From assembly GCF_018614035.1 (NCBI RefSeq), contig NZ_JAGGPA010000021.1, positions 1 to 64,000 of the forward strand: a DNA stretch of 64,000 bases, given 5' to 3'. The notes under the pieces are model-generated. The model searched no databases, was not told the DNA's origin, and was given only the letters and a program-made list of their open reading frames with translations. The translations under genes and the position numbers were made by a program. The stretch's first letter is position 1, and every line of letters begins with the position of its first letter. The stretch comes from Streptomyces sp. ISL-96. Its GTDB lineage: Bacteria > Actinomycetota > Actinomycetes > Streptomycetales > Streptomycetaceae. Below are positions 57,092 through 64,000 of this stretch, piece after piece.

Positions 57092-58465
57092 GTGGCAGCA
57101 CGCGCGACACGGGTGTGGAAGTCGCTCGTCACCGCTCACCCGGCCCGCACGGTCGTGATGGCCTTCGCCGCGGTGACGCTCGCCGGGGCCGCCCTGCTGT
57201 CGCTGCCCCTCTCCTCCGAGGAGAGCGGCGCCACTGGCTTCGTGACCTCGCTGTTCACCTCCACCTCGGCGGTGTGCGTCACGGGACTCGCGGTCGTCGA
57301 CACCGGTACGTACTGGAGCGGCTTCGGTGAAGGCGTCATCCTCGCACTGATCCAGGTCGGCGGCTTCGGCATCATGACGATGGCCTCACTCCTGGGGCTG
57401 CTGGTCTCCGGAAAGCTGCGCCTGCGGATGCAGCTGACCGCCCAGGCGGAGACCAAGAGCCTCGGCATCGGCGAAGTACGCCGCGTGCTCCTGGGAGTCG
57501 CGGGCACCACGCTCGCCATCGAGCTCGCCGTCGGAGCCGTCCTCGCTCTGCGCTTCAGGTACGGGTACGGAGAACCCATCGGCCAAGCGGTGCATCTCGG
57601 CTACTTCCACGCGGTCTCGGCCTTCAACAACGCCGGCTTCGGGCTGCATGCCGACAACCTCACCCGATACGCCCGGGACTCGTGGGTGACCCTCCCCATC
57701 GCCGCGGCGGTCATCCTCGGCGGCATCGGTTTTCCCGTGCTGCTCGAACTGCTGCGTCACCGTCGGCGGCGACGTACGACCGGGCGACGCGGCTGGTCCC
57801 TGCACACCAAGCTGACAATGACCACCACGGCCATTCTGCTCGCGACCGGCACGGTGTTCACCAGCCTGCTGGAGTGGTCCAACCCGGGCACACTGGGCCA
57901 CTTCGACTGGAGTGACAAGCTGCTGAACGGCTTCTTCCACTCCGCGATGAGCCGTACCGCCGGGTTCAACGCGCTCGACATCGGCGCGATGGAAGCCTCG
58001 ACCCTGCTGATGACGTGCGCGCTGATGTTCATCGGCGGCGGCAGCGCGGGGACCGCCGGCGGTATCAAGGTCACCACCTTCGCCGTCCTCGCCGCCGCGA
58101 TCGTCGCCGAGGTACGCGGTGAACCCAGCTCCGCCATCTTCGGACGGCGTCTGGCACCGCACGTCCTGCGCCAGGCCCTGACCGTGGCACTGCTCGGCGT
58201 GGGGCTGGTGATGGTTTCCACGCTCGCCCTCCTCACCGTCGTCAGGGCACCGTTCGAGGCCGTGCTGTTCGAGAGTGTGTCCGCCTTCGCCACCGTCGGG
58301 CTGTCCACGGGCATCACCGCGGACGTCCCGGAGTCCGGACAACTGATTCTCATCCTGCTCATGTTCGTCGGCCGACTGGGGCCGGTCACCTTGGTCTCGG
58401 CGCTCGCCCTGCGCGAACGGACCCGCCGCTACCAGCTACCCGAGGAGCGACCCGTCATTGGGTAA
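57092..58465 (+). CDS. Potassium uptake membrane subunit (TrkH/KtrB family)
   Basis: 457-residue K+ translocator. Four M1-P-M2 repeats with selectivity-filter glycines: TSAVCVTGLAVVDT, SAFNNAGFGL, SRTAGFNALDI and ATVGLSTGIT. The family loop GGGSAGTAGGIKVTT is present. Length suits KtrB (shorter than TrkH). GTG start after AGAAGGAAGG. Overlaps the TrkA-type gene by 8 bp, so the two form a complex. Confidence 0.92.
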   Translation: MAARATRVWKSLVTAHPARTVVMAFAAVTLAGAALLSLPLSSEESGATGFVTSLFTSTSAVCVTGLAVVDTGTYWSGFGEGVILALIQVGGFGIMTMASLLGLLVSGKLRLRMQLTAQAETKSLGIGEVRRVLLGVAGTTLAIELAVGAVLALRFRYGYGEPIGQAVHLGYFHAVSAFNNAGFGLHADNLTRYARDSWVTLPIAAAVILGGIGFPVLLELLRHRRRRRTTGRRGWSLHTKLTMTTTAILLATGTVFTSLLEWSNPGTLGHFDWSDKLLNGFFHSAMSRTAGFNALDIGAMEASTLLMTCALMFIGGGSAGTAGGIKVTTFAVLAAAIVAEVRGEPSSAIFGRRLAPHVLRQALTVALLGVGLVMVSTLALLTVVRAPFEAVLFESVSAFATVGLSTGITADVPESGQLILILLMFVGRLGPVTLVSALALRERTRRYQLPEERPVIG

Positions 58466-59180
58466 CTACCTGCAATCCCTGCGCCGTCGCCGCCGCAGGC
58501 GGCTCGCGGAACAGCGCCCCGAGCTGGGCGACCAGCGGGTCGCCGTGATCGGCCTGGGCCGGTTCGGCAGCTCACTGGCCCACGAACTGACACGGCGGGG
58601 CTGGGACGTACTCGGGATCGACACCGACGCGCCCCTGGTCCAGCGGCACAGTGACGCGCTGACCCATTCCGCCGTCGCCGACTGCACCGACCCGGAAGTG
58701 CTCCAGCAGCTCGGTGTGCACGAGTTCACCAGCGCGGTCGTCGGCATCGGCACCGACATCGAGGCGAGCATCCTGATCACCTCCAACCTCCTGGACGCGG
58801 GCGTACCGAACATCTGGGCCAAGGCGATCAGCCGCCAGCACGGCCAGATCCTCGAACGCCTCGGCGCGCATCATGTCGTCCTGCCCGAGCACGAGATGGG
58901 CGAGCGGGTGGCTCACCTGGTGACGGGACGCATGCTCGACTTCATCGAGTTCGACGACGACTACGCGCTGGTCAAGACAGTCGCCCCGGACATCGCCACC
59001 GGCGTCCCGCTCGGCGTGAGCGCCGTGCGCAGCAAGTACGGCGTGACCGTCGTCGGCATCAAGCGGTCGGGCCAGGACTTCACCTACGCGACCGCCGAGA
59101 CGGTGGTGGAGAAGGGCGACGTCATCATCGTCACCGGCAAGACCCGGGCGGTAGAGGGCTTCGCCGGCCTCGGCGGGTGA
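58458..59180 (+). CDS. Potassium channel regulatory subunit (TrkA/KtrA family)
   Basis: 240 residues: Arg-rich N-terminus, RCK_N Rossmann domain (RVAVIGLGRFGSSLAHEL, D at the end of strand 2 in GIDTD) and RCK_C domain (ALVKTVAPDIATGVPLG to VEKGDVIIVTGK). It gates the K+ subunit upstream in response to nucleotides. Start is an unusual TTG at 58458 inside the upstream gene; no better start keeps the Rossmann strand complete with a leader. Confidence 0.9.
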   Translation: MGNYLQSLRRRRRRRLAEQRPELGDQRVAVIGLGRFGSSLAHELTRRGWDVLGIDTDAPLVQRHSDALTHSAVADCTDPEVLQQLGVHEFTSAVVGIGTDIEASILITSNLLDAGVPNIWAKAISRQHGQILERLGAHHVVLPEHEMGERVAHLVTGRMLDFIEFDDDYALVKTVAPDIATGVPLGVSAVRSKYGVTVVGIKRSGQDFTYATAETVVEKGDVIIVTGKTRAVEGFAGLGG

Positions 59181-59244
59181 ACGCCGGTCGTGACCACGCG
59201 CCGGGCGGTGGCTATGCTCAAGATCCCCCGCTTTCAGAGGAGCC

Positions 59245-59688
59245 ATGAGCGAGCCCGCACAGAACCTGCCTCAGCTGCTGGTCCGGGCCAAGCGCTGGTT
59301 CGAGGACGCGCTGCTCACCAGCATGCAGGCGGCTGGTGAGCGACCGGTGACCGCCGCCCAGGCCGCCGTGTTCGCCACGCTCGACGACGAGGGCACCTCG
59401 ATCTCCGAGCTCGCCCGAAGGATTGGTGTCACGCGGCAGACCGCCCACCAGGCCGTGCACAGCCTGATCGGGATGGGGTTGCTGGAGCAGGTGCCCGACC
59501 CCGCCTCCGCTCGCAGCAGTCTGGTCCGTGTCACCGCCGAAGGTGCCCGCGCCCATCAGCGGGCCCTGGCCACGATCGCCGTCATCGAAGGCGTCCTCGC
59601 CGAACGCATCGGCTCCGCCGCCACCACCGCGCTGCGAGAGGCACTGACCGCGCCATGGGGGGAGCCGCCCCTGGTGGAAGCGCCCTGA
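59245..59688 (+). CDS. MarR-family regulator
   Basis: 147 residues with a winged HTH (TSISELARRIGVTRQTAHQAVHSLIGMGLLEQ) and flanking dimerisation helices. AGAGGAG precedes the ATG; TATGCT at 59212 looks like a -10. Located between two potassium systems but in the same direction as both; a link to kdp control is possible but KdpD/KdpE would be the expected regulators. Confidence 0.87.
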   Translation: MSEPAQNLPQLLVRAKRWFEDALLTSMQAAGERPVTAAQAAVFATLDDEGTSISELARRIGVTRQTAHQAVHSLIGMGLLEQVPDPASARSSLVRVTAEGARAHQRALATIAVIEGVLAERIGSAATTALREALTAPWGEPPLVEAP

Positions 59689-59845
59689 CACAAGCGCGCC
59701 CGACCCAGGCCGGCGGCGTGGGCGTAAGAAGTTCATCAAAGCACCATGAATGGTCGTAAGGGACCCGTCAAGGGCGGTCGTTCCGGCTCAAAAACGCGCT
59801 TTCGTCGTGAGGTCATTTCAACCGAACGTCATTCAGGAGCTTGCG

Positions 59846-59929
59846 ATGGCCGATCTGGCCTTCGTCGTCACCATGGTCGCGGTGTTCGCGCTGGTGGCTT
59901 TCATCGCCAAGGGGGTGGCGAAGCTGTGA
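59846..59929 (+). CDS. 27-residue membrane peptide upstream of kdpF
   Basis: ATG GCC GAT ... AAG CTG TGA encodes a start MADLAFVV, a single hydrophobic helix and a basic end (IAKGVAKL). CAGGAG lies upstream. Its TGA overlaps the kdpF GTG (GTGA), so translation is coupled. It may be a Kdp accessory helix like KdpF or a leader peptide controlling the operon. Too short for standard gene callers. Confidence 0.6.
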   Translation: MADLAFVVTMVAVFALVAFIAKGVAKL

Positions 59930-60015
59930 CTGCCGAGAACATCGTCGGCCTGATCGTGGCCGTCTCCCTGCTGGGCTATCTGATCCTCGCCCTTGTGTAC
60001 CCGGAGAGGTTCTGA
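59926..60015 (+). CDS. kdpF: Kdp potassium ATPase subunit F
   Basis: 29 residues, [20 protein letters not shown] followed by ALVYPERF: one membrane helix and the typical YPERF end of KdpF, which stabilises the KdpABC complex. GTG start overlaps the upstream peptide stop. kdpA follows after 8 bp. Confidence 0.9.
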   Translation: MTAENIVGLIVAVSLLGYLILALVYPERF

Positions 60016-60023
60016 GCACGGAT

Positions 60024-61700
60024 ATGAGCCCCTTCCTCGCTGGTGTGCTCCAGCTGCTGGCGCTGATCGCCGCCCTGGCACTCGCATACCGCCCGCTCGG
60101 CGACCACATGGCCAGGGCCTACGGCTCCACGAGGCATCTGCGCGTGGAGAAGTGGATCTACAAGGCCGTCGGCGCCGACCCCACGGCCGAGATGCGCTGG
60201 CCCGCCTACCTGCGCGGCGTCCTCGCCTTCTCCGCGGTGAGCGTCCTCTTCCTCTACCTGCTTCAGCGGGTGCAGGGCTCCCTGCCCGGATCGCTCGGCT
60301 TTGGCTCCATCGACCCGGATCAGGCGTTCAACACGGCGGCGTCGTTCGTGTCGAACACCAACTGGCAGTCGTACTACGGCGAACAGGCCATGGGCCACGT
60401 CGTACAGACCGGTGGCCTCGCCGTGCAGAACTTCGTCTCGGCGGCCGTGGGAATGGCTGTCGCAGTCGCGCTCGTACGGGGCTTCGCCCGTTCCCGCACC
60501 GGCGAGCTGGGCAACTTCTGGGCCGACCTGGTCCGGGGCGTCGTCCGCATCCTGCTGCCGATCTCCGTCGTCGGCGCCCTCGTGCTGGTCGCCTGCGGCG
60601 CCATCCAGAACTTCTCCGGCATCCATGAGGTCGGTCAGTTCCTGAATGAGCACAGCACGGGTGGTACGCAGCAATGGAACGGCGGCGCGGTGGCCTCCCA
60701 GGAGGTCATCAAGGAGCTCGGAACCAACGGCGGCGGCTACTTCAACGCCAACTCCGCGCACCCCTTCGAGAACCCCAACGCGTTCACGAACCTCTTCGAG
60801 ATCTTCCTGATCCTGCTGATCCCGTTCTCGCTGACACGCACCTTCGGCCGGATGGTCGGCAGCGTCAGGCAGGGTTACGCGGTCCTCGCCACGATGGCGA
60901 CCATCTGGGCCGGCTTCGTGCTGCTCATGTGGGCGGCCGAGTTCGGTGGTCACGGGCCGGCCTTCGAGATCGCCGGCGGCGCGATGGAGGGCAAGGAGAC
61001 CCGGTTCGGGATCGGTGCCTCGTCTATCTTCGCGGTATCCACCACACTCACCTCTACGGGCGCCGTTGACTCGTTCCACTCCTCGTTCACCGGCCTGGGC
61101 GGCGGCATCACCATGCTCGGCATGATGCTGGGCGAGATCGCGCCCGGCGGCGTCGGCTCCGGCCTGTACGGCATGCTCGTCATGGCGATGATCGCGGTAT
61201 TCATCGCGGGTCTGATGGTCGGCCGTACGCCCGAGTACCTCGGCAAGAAGATCTCCACCCGCGAGATCAAACTGGCGGCCTGCTACATCCTGGTCACCCC
61301 CGCGCTGGTGCTCTGCTTCACCGCCGCGGCCATGGCACTGCCGACCCCGGTGCACTCGATGACGAACTCGGGCGCGCACGGCTTCTCCGAGATCCTGTAC
61401 GCCTACACCTCGGCCGCCAACAACAACGGCAGCGCCTTCGCGGGCCTGAACGCCGACACCCAGTGGTTCAACACCACCATCGGACTGGCCATGCTGCTGG
61501 GCCGGTTCCTCCCCATGGTGTTTGTGCTGGCCCTGGCGAGCTCGCTCGCCGGGCAGACCCCCGTCCCGGCGACCGCAGGAACGCTCCGTACCGAGAAGCC
61601 GCTGTTCACGGGCCTGCTCGTCGGCACGATCCTGATCATCACCGGACTGACCTACTTCCCGGCGCTGGCTCTCGGGCCGTTGGCGGAGGGGCTTTCATGA
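60024..61700 (+). CDS. kdpA: K+-transporting ATPase channel subunit A
   Basis: 558 residues, membrane K+ channel of the high-affinity Kdp system. Selectivity-loop motifs [44 protein letters not shown] and [14 protein letters not shown] are intact. Length matches the family. ATG 60024; its TGA overlaps kdpB (ATGA). Confidence 0.97.
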   Translation: MSPFLAGVLQLLALIAALALAYRPLGDHMARAYGSTRHLRVEKWIYKAVGADPTAEMRWPAYLRGVLAFSAVSVLFLYLLQRVQGSLPGSLGFGSIDPDQAFNTAASFVSNTNWQSYYGEQAMGHVVQTGGLAVQNFVSAAVGMAVAVALVRGFARSRTGELGNFWADLVRGVVRILLPISVVGALVLVACGAIQNFSGIHEVGQFLNEHSTGGTQQWNGGAVASQEVIKELGTNGGGYFNANSAHPFENPNAFTNLFEIFLILLIPFSLTRTFGRMVGSVRQGYAVLATMATIWAGFVLLMWAAEFGGHGPAFEIAGGAMEGKETRFGIGASSIFAVSTTLTSTGAVDSFHSSFTGLGGGITMLGMMLGEIAPGGVGSGLYGMLVMAMIAVFIAGLMVGRTPEYLGKKISTREIKLAACYILVTPALVLCFTAAAMALPTPVHSMTNSGAHGFSEILYAYTSAANNNGSAFAGLNADTQWFNTTIGLAMLLGRFLPMVFVLALASSLAGQTPVPATAGTLRTEKPLFTGLLVGTILIITGLTYFPALALGPLAEGLS

Positions 61701-63844
61701 CCACCGGCGTAAAGAAGCAGAACGACTCCATGTCCACCGCCACCCCGACCCACGCCCCGCACCAGGACGTGCCGACCGGTCACAAGCCGGACGGAGACGG
61801 CCGCGTCGGCGGTGGCCTCTTCGACCCCGGGCAACTGATCAAGTCGCTGCCGGACGCCTTTCGCAAGCTCGATCCGCGGGTGATGGTCAAGTCACCCGTC
61901 ATGTTCGTGGTCGAGGTCGGCTCCGTACTGACGACGGCCTTCGCCCTCACCGAACCTGGTGACTGGTTCGGCTGGACGATCACCGCCTGGCTGTGGCTGA
62001 CCGTCGTCTTCGCCAATCTGGCGGAGGCCGTCGCCGAGGGGCGCGGCAAGGCGCAGGCCGACACGCTGCGCAAGGCCAAGACCGACACGGTCGCCCGCCG
62101 CCTCATCGGCACGGACGAAGAGCGGGTGCCGGGCGCGGAGTTGCGCGTCGGCGACCTGGTGGTGTGCGAGGCCGGTGACCTCATCCCAGGTGACGGCGAT
62201 GTGGTCGAGGGCGTCGCTTCGGTGGACGAGTCGGCGATCACGGGGGAGTCCGCCCCGGTCATCCGTGAGTCCGGCGGCGACCGAAGCGCCGTCACGGGCG
62301 GTACGAAGGTGCTGTCCGACCGCATCGTCATCAAGATCACGACGAAGCCCGGCGAGACCTTCATCGACCGGATGATCAACCTGGTGGAGGGCGCGGCACG
62401 CCAGAAAACGCCCAACGAGATCGCGCTGAACATCCTGCTCGCCTCGCTGACCATCGTCTTCCTGCTCGCCGTCGTCACCCTCCAGCCGTTCGCGATCTAC
62501 GCGGGCGCCAAGCAGTCGATGATCGTGCTGATCGCGCTGCTGGTCTGCCTGATCCCGACCACCATCGGCGCGCTGCTCTCCGCGATCGGCATCGCCGGCA
62601 TGGACCGGCTCGTACAGCGCAACGTCCTGGCGATGTCCGGCCGTGCGGTCGAGGCCGCCGGCGATGTGTCGACGCTGCTGCTGGACAAGACCGGGACGAT
62701 CACCCTCGGCAACCGGCAGGCGGCTGAGTTCGTACCGGTCAGGGGGACGGCGGAGGCAGAACTTGCGGACGCCGCCCAGCTGTCCTCGTTGGCCGACGAG
62801 ACCCCCGAGGGGCGTTCCGTCGTCGTACTGGCCAAGGAGAAGTACGGGCTGCGCGAGCGTCACCAGGGCGAGTTGGCGCACGCCGAGTGGGTGGCCTTCA
62901 CCGCCCAGACCCGGATGTCGGGTGTGGACCTCTCCGAGAACGGTGAGGCACGCAAGGTCCGCAAGGGCGCCACCGGTTCGGTCGTCGCCTGGGTCGAGGA
63001 ACGTGGCGGCATCGTCGCCAAGGACACACACACCCTCACCGACGCGATCTCCCAGGCGGGCGGTACACCGCTGCTGGTCGCCGTCGAGGACGGCAAGGGG
63101 GCCCGCGTCCTGGGTGTCATCCACCTCAAGGACGTGGTGAAGGAGGGCATGCGGGGCCGGTTCGACGAACTGCGGCGGATGGGCATCAAGACGGTCATGA
63201 TCACGGGCGACAACCCGCTGACCGCCAAGGCGATAGCCGAGGAGGCGGGCGTGGACGACTTCCTCGCCGAGGCCACGCCCGAGGACAAGATGGCGCTCAT
63301 CAGGCGCGAGCAGGCGGGCGGCAAGCTGGTCGCGATGACGGGCGACGGTACGAACGACGCTCCCGCGCTCGCGCAGGCGGATGTCGGGGTGGCCATGAAC
63401 ACCGGCACCTCGGCCGCCAAGGAGGCCGGGAACATGGTGGACCTCGACTCCAACCCGACAAAGCTGATCGAGATCGTCGAGATCGGTAAGCAACTCCTGA
63501 TCACGCGCGGCGCGTTGACAACGTTCTCGATCGCCAATGATGTGGCGAAGTACTTCGCGATCATTCCCGCGATGTTCGCCGTCGCCTACCCCGGCCTGGA
63601 CAAGCTCAACGTCATGGGCCTGACCTCGCCCCAGTCCGCGATCCTCTCCGCCGTCGTCTTTAACGCGCTGATCATCATCGCGCTGGTGCCCCTCGCCCTC
63701 AAGGGCGTGCGCTACCGGCCGATGAGCGCCGACAGGATGCTGCGGCGCAACCTCGCGATCTACGGACTCGGTGGGCTCGTCGCGCCATTCATCGGCATCA
63801 AGATCATCGACCTGTTCCTCTCCTCCATCCCCGGGCTGCGCTGA
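61697..63844 (+). CDS. kdpB: K+-transporting ATPase ATP-binding subunit B
   Basis: 715-residue P-type ATPase. Actuator TGES ([13 protein letters not shown]), phosphorylation Asp at about 330 in [12 protein letters not shown], nucleotide-binding KGAT, hinge [21 protein letters not shown] and the Ser-linked [11 protein letters not shown] motif are present. An N-terminal extension of about 40 residues ([17 protein letters not shown]) is variable. Followed after 21 bp by kdpC. Confidence 0.97.
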   Translation: MTTGVKKQNDSMSTATPTHAPHQDVPTGHKPDGDGRVGGGLFDPGQLIKSLPDAFRKLDPRVMVKSPVMFVVEVGSVLTTAFALTEPGDWFGWTITAWLWLTVVFANLAEAVAEGRGKAQADTLRKAKTDTVARRLIGTDEERVPGAELRVGDLVVCEAGDLIPGDGDVVEGVASVDESAITGESAPVIRESGGDRSAVTGGTKVLSDRIVIKITTKPGETFIDRMINLVEGAARQKTPNEIALNILLASLTIVFLLAVVTLQPFAIYAGAKQSMIVLIALLVCLIPTTIGALLSAIGIAGMDRLVQRNVLAMSGRAVEAAGDVSTLLLDKTGTITLGNRQAAEFVPVRGTAEAELADAAQLSSLADETPEGRSVVVLAKEKYGLRERHQGELAHAEWVAFTAQTRMSGVDLSENGEARKVRKGATGSVVAWVEERGGIVAKDTHTLTDAISQAGGTPLLVAVEDGKGARVLGVIHLKDVVKEGMRGRFDELRRMGIKTVMITGDNPLTAKAIAEEAGVDDFLAEATPEDKMALIRREQAGGKLVAMTGDGTNDAPALAQADVGVAMNTGTSAAKEAGNMVDLDSNPTKLIEIVEIGKQLLITRGALTTFSIANDVAKYFAIIPAMFAVAYPGLDKLNVMGLTSPQSAILSAVVFNALIIIALVPLALKGVRYRPMSADRMLRRNLAIYGLGGLVAPFIGIKIIDLFLSSIPGLR

Positions 63845-63865
63845 ATCAGGAGCGTGCTGACTGCC

Positions 63866-64000
63866 ATGAGCAACTCCCTTGGAAACACCACAAGGTTGAT
63901 CGGAGCTGGACTCCGCGCCCTCCTCGTGCTGACCCTCGTGTGCGGCGTGATCTACCCGCTCGCGGTGACCGGTATCGCCCAGGGTCTGTTCCACCACAAA
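63866..64000 (+). CDS. kdpC: K+-transporting ATPase subunit C, 5' part (cut by window end)
   Basis: First 45 codons: MSNSLGNTTRLIGAGLRALL, then a membrane helix (VLTLVCGVIYPLAVTGIAQ). This is the usual KdpC start. The rest lies beyond the window. AATCAGGAG precedes the ATG. Confidence 0.92.
   Translation, partial: MSNSLGNTTRLIGAGLRALLVLTLVCGVIYPLAVTGIAQGLFHHK

Overview
The window is high-GC actinomycete DNA and almost certainly Streptomyces. The signs are third-position GC bias, many GTG starts with 4-base GTGA/ATGA overlaps, Tat and lipoprotein signals on binding proteins, XRE-DUF5753, DUF6879 and DUF7848 small genes, a SigE-family sigma factor, and intergenic repeats of a type common in Streptomyces. 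No rRNA, tRNA or CRISPR array was seen.

Positions 1-35400 form a large pectin and rhamnogalacturonan-I (RG-I) utilisation region. A minus-strand operon (12321 down to 50) encodes a GntR/FCD regulator, a DHDPS-family enzyme, an IlvD/Edd dehydratase, two ABC permeases, a Gfo/Idh dehydrogenase, a DUF6807 protein, a GH43, a sugar-binding lipoprotein, a CE12 acetylesterase and a PL1 lyase. Diverging from it are a GH43, a second CE12, and a second transporter cluster (binding protein, two permeases, a YesL-like protein, an exo-RG-lyase-like gene) resembling the Bacillus yes/yet rhamnogalacturonan genes. Next come PL3 and PL11 lyases, a LacI regulator, a third transporter, and a divergent GH42-GH53 galactan pair. 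A PL1 lyase and another LacI regulator close the region.

Three IS200/IS605-type (TnpA-Y1/TnpB) elements have each broken one gene. IS-1 (17151-19072) splits a permease so exactly that excision would restore the frame. IS-2 (21467-23325) sits in a gutted exo-RG-lyase-like gene. IS-3 (about 36863-37485), itself truncated, sits in a gutted secreted glucanase gene resembling GH12.

Positions 36750-55564 look like a xyloglucan locus: GH12-like remnant, GH42, GH74, a permease pair and Tat lipoprotein on the minus strand; a divergent GH3; and a GH31 alpha-xylosidase. A 4.4-kb island (48845-53232) carrying a truncated phage capsid gene, an XRE/DUF6879 pair, small genes and a GntR regulator has entered an intergenic repeat between GH3 and GH31. 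It has no visible recombinase.

The right end (55751-64000) is housekeeping or stress DNA: a SigE-family sigma factor with a membrane partner, a Trk/Ktr potassium uptake pair, a MarR regulator, and the kdpFABC operon preceded by a coupled 27-residue membrane peptide. kdpC runs off the window.

Palindromes at the sugar promoters fall into several sets: three 18-bp TTCGA-N-CGAACA sites, seven AAGCGCTT-core sites and one pair of CTGTGAACGTTCACAG-type sites. They suggest which regulator controls which cluster. Functional assignments are read from motifs and family resemblance without database searches; coordinates and overlaps were read directly from the sequence.
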